Below, piece by piece: positions 43,068-52,180 of a stretch of 64,000 nt of DNA (position 1 is its first letter; each line of letters begins with the position of its first letter). This DNA is from Nonomuraea aurantiaca (lineage in GTDB: Bacteria; Actinomycetota; Actinomycetes; Streptosporangiales; Streptosporangiaceae), in NCBI RefSeq assembly GCF_020215705.1, contig NZ_JAIWNB010000001.1:930001-994000 (forward strand), written 5' to 3'. A program made the translations under genes and the position numbers. The notes beneath the pieces were generated by a model. The model worked only from the letters and a program-made list of their open reading frames with translations, did no database searches and was not told the origin of the DNA.

Positions 43068-43997
43068 ATGACGACATTTCTCAGGCGAAAGACCCTCGGT
43101 GGTACGTGGGGCACCGTCCTGCTGCCGCTCCGCCCCGACGACTCGATCGACTTCGCCCGGCTGGCCGACGAGCTGGACCGGCTGGCCGTGGCGGGTCTGG
43201 ACGGCGTGTACGCCCACGGTACGGCGGGGGAGTTCCACGCCATAACCGATGAGGAATACCAGCAGGTCAACGAGCTGCTCGCGGAGCGTTGCGCCGGCCT
43301 GCCGTACCAAATAGGCGCCAGTCACATGAGCGCCACCACCTGCCTGCGGCGGGTAGAGCTCGCCCGTGAGCTCCACCCCGGCGCCATCCAGGTGATCCTG
43401 CCGGACTGGGCGCCGCCGTCGTTGGCCGAGGTGGTGGGCTTCCTCGAGCGGGTCGCCGAGGTCGCCGACCCCGTGCCGCTGGTCCTGTACAACCCGCCGC
43501 ACGCCAAGACCCGCCTCACGCCCGCCGCCTTCGGCATGCTGGCCGCACGGGTTCCCGCGCTGGTCGGGGTGAAGGTCGCGGGGGGCGATGCGGGCTGGTA
43601 TCGCGAGATGCGAACCGAGGCGGCCGATCTGCCGGTTTTCGTGGCGGGGCACACCCTTGCCACCGGTACGGAACTGGGCGCGGCGGGGTCTTACTCCAAC
43701 ATCGCGGCGTTCAGCCCGGCCGGTGCCATGGCCTGGCAGCATCTCATGCGCGCCGACCAGGCGGCGGCGCGCGATGTGGAGCGCCGGATCGGGCTGTTCT
43801 TCGCCGAGCACGTCCAGCCGCTGGCGTCCGGTGGGTACGCCAATCCGGCGCTCGACAAGTTCCTCGCCCATGTCGGTGGCTGGGCGGACATCGGCACCCG
43901 CGTCCGCTGGCCGTACCGGTCGGTGGAGCAGGAGCACGCCGAGCGGCTCCGCCCGATCGCCAGGACGGCCCTGCCGGAGCTGTTCCCCGCACCGTAG
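43068..43997 (+). CDS. DHDPS/NAL-family aldolase
   Basis: A 309-residue TIM-barrel protein; ATG 43068 (MTTFLRRKTLGGTWGT) is chosen, with in-frame ATGs at 43035 and 43053 also possible. The Schiff-base Lys is in LVGVKVAGGDAG and the catalytic Tyr in LVLYNPPHAKTRL. The GTTGE substrate loop reads HGTAGEFHAI, so it is unlikely to be the lysine-pathway DapA. Such relatives cleave or condense pyruvate with aldehydes, including sugar acids. No partner gene is near. It may be read from the sbcDC transcript. Confidence 0.85.
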   Translation: MTTFLRRKTLGGTWGTVLLPLRPDDSIDFARLADELDRLAVAGLDGVYAHGTAGEFHAITDEEYQQVNELLAERCAGLPYQIGASHMSATTCLRRVELARELHPGAIQVILPDWAPPSLAEVVGFLERVAEVADPVPLVLYNPPHAKTRLTPAAFGMLAARVPALVGVKVAGGDAGWYREMRTEAADLPVFVAGHTLATGTELGAAGSYSNIAAFSPAGAMAWQHLMRADQAAARDVERRIGLFFAEHVQPLASGGYANPALDKFLAHVGGWADIGTRVRWPYRSVEQEHAERLRPIARTALPELFPAP

Positions 43998-44173
43998 CAG
44001 CCGAGAGCCGGGAGCCCGGCGGGAGCCGAGCGCCGAGGGCCGAGAGCCGACGCCGCCTGCGCCCGGCACCCGGCCGGGCTCACCCGCCCTTCGCAACGGT
44101 GTTCCTGACCTCTACCGGGCGTTTGATCAACTTGTGTAGGCGCGGGCCAGATCGGCGACCCGCTGGAGTTCTG
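43998..44173. other. Short gap with GAGAGCCG-type repeats
   Basis: Just after the aldolase stop, several copies of short GCCGAGAGCC / GCCGAGCGCC words follow one another (43998-44055). Beyond that, a minus-strand frame has a short protein-like end (LDLTELQRVADLARAY), perhaps the tail of a lost gene. Confidence 0.4.
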
Positions 44174-44353
44174 TCAGGTCCAGCCGGGCGGGATAGGAGC
44201 CGAACGTAACGCCTGCCGCCCGATCATGCGGACCAGCACACTCTGTACGAGGTCCTCCGCGAGGTGGACCTCTCCGGTGAGCAGATAGGCCAGGCGCATC
44301 AACGAGCGTTGGTGAGCATCCACGACCGCCTGGAAACTGGCATCGCGATCCAA
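44174..44353 (-). pseudogene. ECF sigma factor, region 2 fragment
   Basis: Fifty-nine residues from TTG 44353, preceded by GAGGAG with good spacing: SFQAVVDAHQRSLMRLAYL then LTGEVHLAEDLVQSVLVRM. This is the N-terminal half of region 2 of a SigE-like ECF factor. It then ends in unrelated sequence (SAPIPPGWT) and lacks the rest of region 2 and all of region 4. It still has its translation signal, so a short peptide could be made, but it cannot act as a sigma factor. Confidence 0.7.
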
Positions 44354-44478
44354 CGTCTCTCCTCAAGTCGGTAACCTCCAGACGCTGTGGGCGCGGCGAA
44401 AGGTTGGCACTCCTGAGGCCGGATGGCACGGAGGAGTCCCAGCTGTGGCGCAGACGCTTCCGCGCGCCTGCTCAGGAC

Positions 44479-45427
44479 TCAGGTGGTACTCAGTACCCGT
44501 TCCGGTGTATCCAGCCAGATCGACTGGCCGTCCGGCGCGACGGTGAGGCCGTAGCGGCGCCAGTGCGGCTCGCCCCAGCTCACCCACTGCGCGTACGCCT
44601 GGACGACCTCATCCCACACAGGCCGGTCGCCCACCTGCTGAACCCCGTGACCCACACTTCCGGGCCGCCAGGTGGCCACCGCCCACGACCGGCCGTCGTC
44701 GGGATCGTAGATCCACGTGCGCACGTATTCGCCGTCCTCATCGGCACCCTCGGTGGTGTGCGACCGCAGACCCGTCAGCGCACCGATGGCCAGATCCGCG
44801 CCCGCGCCCAGCCGGTCGAGCGCTCGCGGGTCGAGCGCCGTCCGGTAATGCCGACGCCCTTTGCCCGGCGGCGGGTCCTCGCCCGGTTTCAGCCGCTGCG
44901 ACCGCATCATCATGTAGCCGGCGTACCCGACCGCCCGCCCGATGGCGGTGCCGTCGTCCCGCACCTCCAGGCGTAGCGCGTGACTGGTGCCATAGCCGGG
45001 ATGCCACGGCAGCACGATCACGCCGCCGGGACGGGTCTGCTTCACCCAGGCGTACGGAATCGTGCGGATGCCGCAGGTGACGTGCACCCGGTCGTACGGC
45101 TCCCCGTCCGCGCAGCCGAGCGCGCCGTCGCCGACGAGCAGCCGCGGATGGGTCCCGGACTCGGCGAGGTTCTTCGCCGCCTGCTCAGCGACCTGTGGGT
45201 CCACCTCGATGGAGGTCACCTCTCCCCGATCACCAGGTGGCGGGGTCGGCGTCGCGGTCGATCAGGTACGGCGCCCCCTCCTCTTCGACAACCAGGCCCA
45301 CGGCGGGAATGAACAGGTGGCGAGGCACGGCGTGCACGGCGTCCGTGATGGATGGGCTGATGTCTCCGGATCCCTCGGGATCCAGGGCGGCGCTCAGTCG
45401 TGCGAGGCGCTCGGGCGTGACGCTCAC
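44479..45427 (-). pseudogene. PCMT-like methyltransferase with internal deletion
   Basis: The N-terminal part (GTG 45427, SVTPERLARLSAALDPEG, ITDAVHAVPRHLFIP) reads to ADPATW and then a stop at 45230. The C-terminal part resumes in another frame at 45219 (VTSIEVDPQVAEQAAKNLA, YDRVHVTCGIRTIPYAWV, RPGGVIVLPW) and runs to 44479. The block between, which in L-isoaspartyl-methyltransferase relatives holds the SAM-binding GxGxG motif, is gone. Related proteins occur in peptide-maturation loci next to XRE/DUF5753 regulators. Not functional. Confidence 0.75.
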
Positions 45428-46271
45428 TTCCCCTTGCCCTTCCCATCGGCGTGGTCGCCCTGGGGTTTCTGTTGCTGGTCGTTGGTACTGCCGGTGCCGC
45501 CCTCCTTGCCGGTGACCTCTTTCTCCTTGGGGCTGTTCGGGTCCTCGTGTCGGCCCACTGCTGTCTCCTCTCGTGGTGCGGGGGTCTGACGGCGCAAGCG
45601 GCCTTTGGGCTCGTCTCTCATGTCGTCCAAGGCCAGCCATGGTTGCTTGCCGAGGGCGAAGCGCAGCCAGTACGCCGTCTCCGGCCCGCACGGGATGTGG
45701 ATCTCGTGTCGTACCTTCACGGCCGGGGCCGGGAAACCCTCGGCCGGCTCGTACAGGTCGGCGGTGACCGCGAACGGCCTGGCTTTCGCCACGGTGACGA
45801 GCCGGGCCCGCTCGCTCAGGCGCGGGCACGTCGCCAGCGACTCGGGAACGCAGTCCGGGCAGGTGGGCGGCAGGTTCGTGATCGGCGTGCCGTCGGTGTG
45901 GTCGCCGGGTCGTCCACGAACAGCCACGTGGTCCGGCCGTCCTTCTTCTGGCGGCACGAGCCGCTGCACACCATGCACAGGTGCTCGTTCATCATGCGGC
46001 GGGTGCGCGGTGTGTTGATCGCCCGCCACTTGTACGCCCCGGACCGGTCCTGACCGTGCCGCAACCAGAGAAGGCCGCGTTCCCAGTCGTGCGGGCGTGG
46101 GTCCTCGTACGTCAGGAACAGCGCGCCGGCTGCGGGATCGAAGGCGAACGTGAGTGCGTGCTCCTCGACCTCGCCGGTCCAGAGGTTCTGGTCTGGGATC
46201 CGCCAGCCGCCCCGAGTGCGGTGCACGGCGTCGATAAGGGCGGTCACGCTTGTGGCGCCTGTGTCCGGCAT
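45424..46271 (-). pseudogene. Frameshifted hypothetical protein (Cys-rich, RiPP-locus type)
   Basis: The N-terminal part in one frame (46271 to about 45905) has GALFLTYEDPRPHDWERG and a CMVCSGSCRQKKDGRTTWLF block; the C-terminal part in another frame has TCPDCVPESLATCPRL and PETAYWLRFALGKQPW. They fit one protein of about 280 residues broken by a frameshift near 45900. The C-x2-C and C-x2-C pairs suggest zinc binding. The tail is Lys/Gly-rich. Its stop overlaps the PCMT-like start (GTGA), so both were once coupled. A sequencing error is possible. Confidence 0.6.
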
Positions 46272-46362
46272 CGGGGCGGGCGTTTGCGAGGGGGTTCGGA
46301 CCCGTGACTGTCCATGTACGGAACGCTACGGATCGAGGAGCGCGGAGCTCAACGAAGTTGCT

Positions 46363-47211
46363 TTAGATTTCTCCTTGATCGTTCAGTACCTGGCCGACCA
46401 GTCGGCGTGCCTCCTCGCCGCGTACTGCCAAGGCCATAAGACGGTCGAACGCCTTCTCGTAGATCGTGACCTCGTGGCGCTGTCGCAGCGTCAGCTCGGC
46501 GGTGTACGTGGCCACGGTCACCATGCGGCTGTCGTAGATGGTGAACGCGTTATTCCTGGGCACCGTGTACGGCGCCGCCAGCGGCACGATGCCGAGGCTG
46601 AGACGCGGCGCATGAGTGGCATCCAGCAGTCGGCGCAGCTGCTCCGTCATCGCCTCGCGGTCGCCTACTGCGGTGTACAGCGCTGCCTCGCCAAGGAGGA
46701 ACAGGAACCGGCGATGGGCGCGGCCGAGTACCCGCTGGGCCTCCAGTCGGGCCTGTACGCCCTCCTCAATGTCGTCAGGAATGCCGTGGAAATCGATGAC
46801 CGTCGTCAGGATGCCGCGCGCGTACGGGGCCGTCTGGAGCAGCCCAGGGATGACCGTGGGTTCCCAGGCCCGGATGAGCCGCGTCTTCTCGTAGGCGTCG
46901 ATGTTGGCGCGCTGGCGACGCCGCGTACCGGTCTTGAGGGACCGCCTCCAGTCCATGTACTGAGCGTCGATCGAGCGGACAGCCGCGACCAGATCGCTGA
47001 TCTCGCTGGGGAATTGGCAGGCAACGCACCAGTCCCGGATGTCATCTTCAGAGGGAACCTGCTTGCCGAGCTCGATCTTCGACACCTTGGACGGCACCCA
47101 TCCGCACGAGGTGGCGAGCTCGCGGCCGGTCAGCCCGGCATCGCGCCTCAGGTCTCGCAGGCGGATGCCGAGCGCTTGAACGGCTTGCTGCCCGAGAAGG
47201 GGTTGATTCAC
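46363..47211 (-). CDS. XRE-family regulator with DUF5753
   Basis: A 282-residue protein from GTG 47211, overlapping the DUF6879 stop. The HTH (about 12-70) has IRLRDLRRDAGLTGRELA and SKVSKIELGKQVPSEDDI. The DUF5753 part follows: IRAWEPTVIPGLLQTAPYA, RLEAQRVL, FLLGEAALYTAVG, LSLGIVPLAAPYTVP and VTIYEKAFDRL. This is one of the many actinobacterial copies usually paired with small DUF397 or DUF6879 proteins. It lies upstream of the two broken genes and may once have controlled them. Confidence 0.9.
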   Translation of the reverse strand: MNQPLLGQQAVQALGIRLRDLRRDAGLTGRELATSCGWVPSKVSKIELGKQVPSEDDIRDWCVACQFPSEISDLVAAVRSIDAQYMDWRRSLKTGTRRRQRANIDAYEKTRLIRAWEPTVIPGLLQTAPYARGILTTVIDFHGIPDDIEEGVQARLEAQRVLGRAHRRFLFLLGEAALYTAVGDREAMTEQLRRLLDATHAPRLSLGIVPLAAPYTVPRNNAFTIYDSRMVTVATYTAELTLRQRHEVTIYEKAFDRLMALAVRGEEARRLVGQVLNDQGEI

Positions 47212-47738
47212 CGGAGGTGCGCGGCGAACTCGTCCAGCGACTGGGCATGCTTCAGGGCCAGATCCCGCCACGCCAGGTGACGCGAGACAACCTCGCGATC
47301 GGTGACGAGTTCGGCGCCGGCGAACGTGTCGTCGGCGTCGTCGAAGTGCAACCAGATCAGGCGGGAGCCGTCGAGCAGCCAGGCGTCGTACGGGTCGAGG
47401 CCAAGCCGCGCGGCAACATCGCGGCGCAGATAGCGGATGTCCTCCCCGGCCCGCACGCTGAGCTGAGCCACCTTCATGCCGTACCTCGTGTAGTCGGACG
47501 GCGGTACGGACACGATGCGGACTCGCTGCCAGGTCTTCCCGGATGCGACGTCGCGGCTGATCTTCTCCATCCAAGACCGATGCCACGCGTAGTCGTCCGA
47601 CTCGCCGGCCTGCCACTTGCGGAACGGCTCGGCGCCCACAGCGCTGTTGTAGCGCTCCCGGAGCTCGAACCGGAATGCGCTGGTGGTGAAGGTGGCGAGC
47701 AGGTCGCCCAGCTCTGCCTCGGACAGAAGCACGGTCAC
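47208..47738 (-). CDS. DUF6879 family protein
   Basis: A 176-residue protein from GTG 47738, overlapping its neighbours by four bases at both ends. The family hallmark runs FRFELRERYNSAVGAEPF, RKWQAGESDD, RVRIVSVPPSDYTRYGMKV, EDIRYLRRDVAARLGL and DAWLLDGSRLIWLHFD. The function is unknown. Family members are found next to XRE/DUF5753 regulators and may form a small regulatory pair with them. No catalytic motif is visible. Confidence 0.82.
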   Translation of the reverse strand: MTVLLSEAELGDLLATFTTSAFRFELRERYNSAVGAEPFRKWQAGESDDYAWHRSWMEKISRDVASGKTWQRVRIVSVPPSDYTRYGMKVAQLSVRAGEDIRYLRRDVAARLGLDPYDAWLLDGSRLIWLHFDDADDTFAGAELVTDREVVSRHLAWRDLALKHAQSLDEFAAHLR

Positions 47739-47932
47739 CCCTGGGGGAAGTGTGGCAGGAGGTCCTTGGGGATCTCGATGATGATCTCGTCGGGGGCCAG
47801 GTTGACGGCATCGCCGAGGGCCTCGGGATCGGTGATCAGCTTTCCCTGGACTGCGATCGTGTCGCGGTCCGTCTCGTAGACGGCGGGACAGGTGCCTTGC
47901 TCGCTGTTGCTTCCGAGGAATCGCAGGCGCAT
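47735..47932 (-). CDS. Small hypothetical protein
   Basis: Sixty-five residues from ATG 47932 with GGAGCGG six bases upstream. It begins MRLRFLGSNSEQGTCPAVYE, then DTIAVQGKLITDPEAL and ends EIIIEIPKDLLPHFPQG. Its stop overlaps the DUF6879 start. Similar short proteins open XRE/DUF6879 operons in actinomycetes. No known fold. Confidence 0.75.
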   Translation of the reverse strand: MRLRFLGSNSEQGTCPAVYETDRDTIAVQGKLITDPEALGDAVNLAPDEIIIEIPKDLLPHFPQG

Positions 47933-48094
47933 GGCCGCTCCTTGATCGGATTTCTTGGAGTTTCTCCATTCGCGCCGATCGTCCATTGGCCTTGAGCCCC
48001 TCGTCAATAGCAGACGCGAGAGAACCGCATCTCCTCCCCCACGAAGAAGGTGTTCTCCGCATCGGCCGCCCTCGACGAACCACCTGAGAGAGAT

Positions 48095-48117
48095 CAGGGC
48101 CGCGCCAGGCGGCCCTG
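48095..48117 (-). terminator. Hairpin terminator of the sugar ABC operon
   Basis: Perfect 9-bp stem (CAGGGCCGC and its complement) with a GCCAG loop, three bases beyond the last permease stop. The loop matches that of the hairpin at 17341. Confidence 0.7.
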
Positions 48118-48119
48118 GG

Positions 48120-48995
48120 TCACTTGCCCACCCCTTCCGTGAGGCCGCGCAGGAACTGGCGCTGGCCGATCAGGAACAGCACGATCGTCGGCAGCGCTGC
48201 CATGGTCAGCCCCGCCATCATCACCGGCCAGTCCGTGAGCAGGCGGCTCTGCATGGCCATCAGCCCGACCGGCAGCGTCTTCAGCGAGTCGTCACTGACG
48301 AACACCAGCGCGAACGCGAACTCGTTCCACGCGAACAGCGCCTGCAGCAGCGCCGCCGACACCAGGATGGGCCGCGACATCGGCAGGATGATCCGCCAGA
48401 AGATTTGCGTGGTGGACGCGCCGTCGATGGTGGCCGCCTCGTCCACGGAGCGCGGCAGCTCGATCATGTACGCCCGGATCAGGAAAATCGTGAAAGGCAC
48501 CCGAAAAGCGGTGTAAAGCACGATCAATGCCCAGTACGTGTCGAAGAGCCCGATCGACGTCAGCAGGCGGAAGAGCGGGATCAGCGCCACCGTCGGCGAC
48601 AGCAGCAGCCCGCCCAGCACCAGCAACGCCACCCCGTTCCCGAACGGCAGCCGCAACCGGCACATCCCGTAAGCCGCCCACGCGCTGATCAGCGTCGTGG
48701 CCACGATCGACGCCGAGGTGACGATCACGCTGTTGGTGAAGTAGCGGACGACACCCAGGTCCCAGGCCCGCGCCCAGTTGTCCCAGCGCAGCTCGCCGGG
48801 CAGCCCCCACGGCTGGTTGAAGATCTCCTGGTTGTCCTTGAACCCGCTGAGCACCATCCACAGCACCGGATAAAGCACCGCGATCCCGAACCCGGCCAGC
48901 AGGCTCCACCCGAGCAGCCGGCCCACGACCGACCGCAGCCGTATGGGGGTCTCCGCGCGTACCACGGCCGGGCGGGTCAGGCTGGTCGAGATCAC
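48120..48995 (-). CDS. Sugar ABC transporter permease (MalG type)
   Basis: A 291-residue permease from GTG 48995, overlapping the stop of the previous permease. It has WSLLAGFGIAVLYPVLWMV as its first helix, NSVIVTSASIVATTLISAW, the EAA loop DEAATIDGASTTQIFWRIILP and a C-terminal ALPTIVLFLIGQRQFLRGL that is typical of MalG-like CUT1 permeases. It is the last of four coupled genes. No ATPase is encoded, which is usual for CUT1 systems in actinobacteria, where an MsiK-like protein is shared. Confidence 0.92.
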   Translation of the reverse strand: MISTSLTRPAVVRAETPIRLRSVVGRLLGWSLLAGFGIAVLYPVLWMVLSGFKDNQEIFNQPWGLPGELRWDNWARAWDLGVVRYFTNSVIVTSASIVATTLISAWAAYGMCRLRLPFGNGVALLVLGGLLLSPTVALIPLFRLLTSIGLFDTYWALIVLYTAFRVPFTIFLIRAYMIELPRSVDEAATIDGASTTQIFWRIILPMSRPILVSAALLQALFAWNEFAFALVFVSDDSLKTLPVGLMAMQSRLLTDWPVMMAGLTMAALPTIVLFLIGQRQFLRGLTEGVGK

Positions 48996-49876
48996 GAGTC
49001 GTACCTCCGGCGGCGGGACACGGCCAGTTGTACGGCCGCGATGGCGAACGTGATGACGAAGATCACCGTGGCGACGGTGGCCGCGTAGCCCATGTCGTCC
49101 TCCATGAACGCCTTGCGGTACAGCCATGTGCCGAGCACCTGGCTGGAGTTGTCGGGACCGCCGGCCGTCATCACCATGACCTCGTTGAACACCAGGAAGG
49201 CGCCCGAGATCGTGAGGATGACCACCAGCGTCGTCATCTCCCTGACCATCGGCAGCGTGATGGAGAAGAACGTACGCACCGGGCCGCCGCCGTCGACCTT
49301 GGCGGCCTCGTAGTACTCGCGGGGGATGCGCTGGATGGCCACCACGAACAGCACGGCGGTGTAGCCGACCGACTGCCACTGGCTCATCGCGATGACGCTC
49401 CAGATGGCCGAGCCCTCCTCGCCCAGCCAGGCCCTGGCCAGGTGGCCGAGGCCGAGGCCGTTGAGCGCCTCGTTCAGCAGGCCGTACCGGGGGTTGTAGA
49501 GGAAGGAGAACAGCACGCCCACGACCGTGATCGACATCGCGGCCGGGATGAAGTAGAGCGTGCGCAGCAGGCCGCGCATGCGCCGCCCGACGAGCTCCTC
49601 CAGCAGTGCGGCCAGCACCAGCGACAGCCCGCCCTGGAAGACCAGCGAGACCACGGCGTAGGCGGCGTTGTTGCCCAGCGCCCGCCAGAACACCGGGTCG
49701 CCGAACGCCTCGGCGTAGTTGTCCAGGCCCACGAACCGGGGCTCGGGCGAGAAAGCGTTCCAGGAGAACAGGCTCAGCCGCAGGTTGTCGGCGATCGGGT
49801 AGTAGACGAACACCAGCAGGAGGACGACGGCGGGCAGCACCCAGGCCCAGGCACGCCACCGCCTCAGCACGGTCAC
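48992..49876 (-). CDS. Sugar ABC transporter permease (MalF type)
   Basis: A 294-residue permease from GTG 49876, overlapping the binding-protein stop. It opens WAWVLPAVVLLLVFVYYPI, then FVGLDNYAEAFGDPVFWRA, and has the EAA loop REYYEAAKVDGGGPVRTFF, each characteristic of MalF-like CUT1 subunits. Six helices are expected. It pairs with the MalG-type subunit. Confidence 0.92.
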   Translation of the reverse strand: MTVLRRWRAWAWVLPAVVLLLVFVYYPIADNLRLSLFSWNAFSPEPRFVGLDNYAEAFGDPVFWRALGNNAAYAVVSLVFQGGLSLVLAALLEELVGRRMRGLLRTLYFIPAAMSITVVGVLFSFLYNPRYGLLNEALNGLGLGHLARAWLGEEGSAIWSVIAMSQWQSVGYTAVLFVVAIQRIPREYYEAAKVDGGGPVRTFFSITLPMVREMTTLVVILTISGAFLVFNEVMVMTAGGPDNSSQVLGTWLYRKAFMEDDMGYAATVATVIFVITFAIAAVQLAVSRRRRYDS

Positions 49877-51177
49877 CCGACTTCCTTCTTGGCCTTGGCC
49901 GCCGCCTTCTGGACGCCGGCCATGACCTGCTCGGGAGTACGGGAGCCGGACAGCATGCCCTCGACTCCGGACAGGTACGCGCCGGCGACCTCGGCGTTGG
50001 TGATCGTGTCCAGCCAGATGGCGAAGCTGCCGGCCTTGCCGATGTCCTGCAGAGCGTCCGTGAGCTGGGGGTAGGAGTTCGCGGAGGTGGCCGAGTCCTT
50101 GACCGGGCTGAGCCAGCCGATGTCCTTGGTCATCGTGGCCGCGTTCTCCTTGCTGGACAGGAACTTCAGGAAGTCCACGGCCAGGCCCGCGTTCTTGCTC
50201 TGGCCGTTGACCAGGAAGCCGTCGGGGGCGCCGGTCAGCGCGTTCGTGTCGCCGGGGGCGCTCGCCGGGGCGGGCAGGCGCAGGAAGCTCCAGTCGAGCT
50301 TCGACTTGTTGAGCACGTCGAACTCGACCGACTCCAGATAGTGCATGGCCGCCTTCCCGGACAGGAACTGCGCCTGCGCGGTCTCGTGCGACAGCCCATT
50401 GGCGTCCTTGGTGCCGCAGCGGGCCACCAGATCGCCGAACTGCTTGAGCGCCGTGACGTACCCGGGATCGGTGAAGGCGCCCGTCGCCGGGGCGTAGTCG
50501 GTCTCCAGCGTCTTGGGGGCCACGTCGTAGGCGTTCAGCTGGGTGATGAAGTGGATGGCCGCCCAGCCGTACTGGTTTCCGAAGGCGATCGGCTGCACGC
50601 CCCCGGACTTGAGCGTGTCGCAGGCGGTCAGCAGCTCCTCGAACGTCTTGGGCACCTGCACGCCCGCCTTGGTGAAGACCGCCTTGTTGTAGGCGAGGTA
50701 CTTGCCGTCGAGGTCGACCGGCATGCCGTAGTACTTGCCGTTGTACTGGAACGCCTTCAGCGCGGCCGGCGCGAACGTCGAGCCCCACGGGGTGTCCGGC
50801 CCGATGACGCCGGTCAGGTCCGCGGCCAGCCCGGCCCGGACGAACTTGTTGGCGAAGTCGCCGGCCCAGGAGAAGTAGATGTCCGGTAGGTCCTTCGACG
50901 CCGTGAGCACCCGGATCTTGTCCTTGTACGGCTGGTCGCCGACCTGCTCGAGCTTGATGTCGACCTTCGGATTGGCCGTCTTGTACGCCGCCACGACCTT
51001 CTCGAAGTAAGGCGCGTACTTCGGATCGGCGAACTTGGTGACCATCGTCAGAGTGCCCGACTTGTCCTTGGGCGCGGACAGGTCGGCCTTGGCGGGCGCG
51101 CCGGCGGATCCGCCACCGCAACCGGCGGTGACCAGCGCCGTGCCCAGCAGTAGGGCGGTCCAGCGATGCGTGTTCAT
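49873..51177 (-). CDS. Sugar ABC transporter substrate-binding lipoprotein
   Basis: A 434-residue protein with lipobox LVTAGCGGG (Cys near 20). The mature domain is a CUT1 family binding protein: LTMVTKFADPKYAPYFEKV, VLTASKDLPDIYFSWAGDF, YYGMPVDLDGKYLAYNKAV and SKNAGLAVDFLKFLSSKENA. The ligand should be a sugar or glycoside. The kinase gene upstream and the SIS deglycase in the same regulon suggest a fructosamine-type compound. It overlaps both neighbours by four bases. Confidence 0.92.
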   Translation of the reverse strand: MNTHRWTALLLGTALVTAGCGGGSAGAPAKADLSAPKDKSGTLTMVTKFADPKYAPYFEKVVAAYKTANPKVDIKLEQVGDQPYKDKIRVLTASKDLPDIYFSWAGDFANKFVRAGLAADLTGVIGPDTPWGSTFAPAALKAFQYNGKYYGMPVDLDGKYLAYNKAVFTKAGVQVPKTFEELLTACDTLKSGGVQPIAFGNQYGWAAIHFITQLNAYDVAPKTLETDYAPATGAFTDPGYVTALKQFGDLVARCGTKDANGLSHETAQAQFLSGKAAMHYLESVEFDVLNKSKLDWSFLRLPAPASAPGDTNALTGAPDGFLVNGQSKNAGLAVDFLKFLSSKENAATMTKDIGWLSPVKDSATSANSYPQLTDALQDIGKAGSFAIWLDTITNAEVAGAYLSGVEGMLSGSRTPEQVMAGVQKAAAKAKKEVG

Positions 51178-52019
51178 GAGGTCTCCTTGGTGCTTGACAG
51201 GGGGGCTTCGTGTCCGAAGGCGCCGTAGGAGGTACAGGCGTGGGAGGCGTAGGCGGTGGCCGCGACGGCCAGCGCGGGCAGGTCCTCGCCGCGGGCCAGG
51301 CCGACCAGCAGGCGGGCGATGAACGCGTCACCGGCGCCGAGCGTGTCCACCACGGCGACGGGCTCGGCGGCACCCCAGGCGACCACGTCTCTGGAGCCCT
51401 CTAAGGAGACCAGGACGGCACCGTGGGCGCCGAGGGTGACCGCCACCGTGGCCGGGCCCAGCGCCCTGACCCGCCGCGCCAGCGCGAGCGCCTCGTCGCG
51501 CGAGCCGGACGGGCTGGACAGGATCGCGATCCCGGCGTGCCGGGCATGCTCCTCGACGTAGTCCCACGGGCGTTCGGAGAAGTCGAACGACAGCCGCCTG
51601 GTGTGCGCGGCCAGCTGGTCGAGCTGGCCCTCCAGGAACGAGCACTCGCCGGTGTGCACGATGTCGGCGGCCGCCAGCCGTACCAGATCCTCGGGGGAGA
51701 GGCGGAACCGCGAGACGCCCTCGCGCCCGCCGGTGAACTTGCGCTCGCCCACGACGAGACGGACGGTGGCGAAGGCGTTCGGCCCGTCCACCGTCCGCAG
51801 CAGCGACAGGTCCACGCCTTCGGCGGCCAGCGCGTCGCGCACCACGCGCCCGGCCTCATCGGTGCCGACCGCGCCCAGGTAGCCCGACTCGGCGCCCGTA
51901 CGGCGGGCGTGCACGGCGACGTTCACGGCGTTGCCGCCCGGATACATGACGCCGAGATCGGGGTAGCGGTCGACGACGTTGTCCCCGACGGCCACCAGGC
52001 GAATCAAGCGTGGCTCCAC
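51174..52019 (-). CDS. PfkB-family kinase, fructoselysine 6-kinase (FrlD)-like
   Basis: A 281-residue protein from GTG 52019 with GGAG seven bases upstream; the longer frame from 52073 would run through the operator. The N-terminus RLVAVGDNVVDRYPDLGVM then YPGGNAVNVAVHARRTG follows fructoselysine kinase FrlD closely, as do DIVHTGE and LSFDFSERPWDYVEEH. The anion hole and base are in VVDTLGAGDAFIARL. It would phosphorylate the imported Amadori compound on C6. It is the first gene of the coupled transport operon. A ribokinase-like or other sugar kinase cannot be excluded. Confidence 0.85.
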   Translation of the reverse strand: MEPRLIRLVAVGDNVVDRYPDLGVMYPGGNAVNVAVHARRTGAESGYLGAVGTDEAGRVVRDALAAEGVDLSLLRTVDGPNAFATVRLVVGERKFTGGREGVSRFRLSPEDLVRLAAADIVHTGECSFLEGQLDQLAAHTRRLSFDFSERPWDYVEEHARHAGIAILSSPSGSRDEALALARRVRALGPATVAVTLGAHGAVLVSLEGSRDVVAWGAAEPVAVVDTLGAGDAFIARLLVGLARGEDLPALAVAATAYASHACTSYGAFGHEAPLSSTKETS

Positions 52020-52042
52020 ACGGTCTCCTGTGACTGGGAAGG

Positions 52043-52092
52043 TTCTCACTCGCTTGAGTGAGAACGTTCTCAATCGCTGAGACGCATGTCAA
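52043..52092 (-). promoter_or_regulatory. LacI operator on promoter of kinase/transport operon
   Basis: A perfect 14-bp palindrome TGAGAACGTTCTCA (52059-52072) overlaps a second dyad with 9-bp arms (TTCTCACTC 52043-52051 and GAGTGAGAA 52056-52064). On the minus strand a -35 TTGACA lies at 52092-52087 and, 17 bp on, a -10-like GAACGT lies inside the palindrome. A bound repressor would block the promoter. The same palindrome recurs at 57239. Confidence 0.82.
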
Positions 52093-52180
52093 TAGCCCTC
52101 GCGAAATCCGCTACGGTGATCGCCTCTCGTCAGTGGGAGCATGATGGTGTGGACACGATCTAGCAGCACCGGGGGTGCGG

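Noticed and set aside
43068..43997. Lysine-pathway dapA
   Set aside because: The substrate loop differs (GTAGEF) and no lysine or diaminopimelate gene is nearby.
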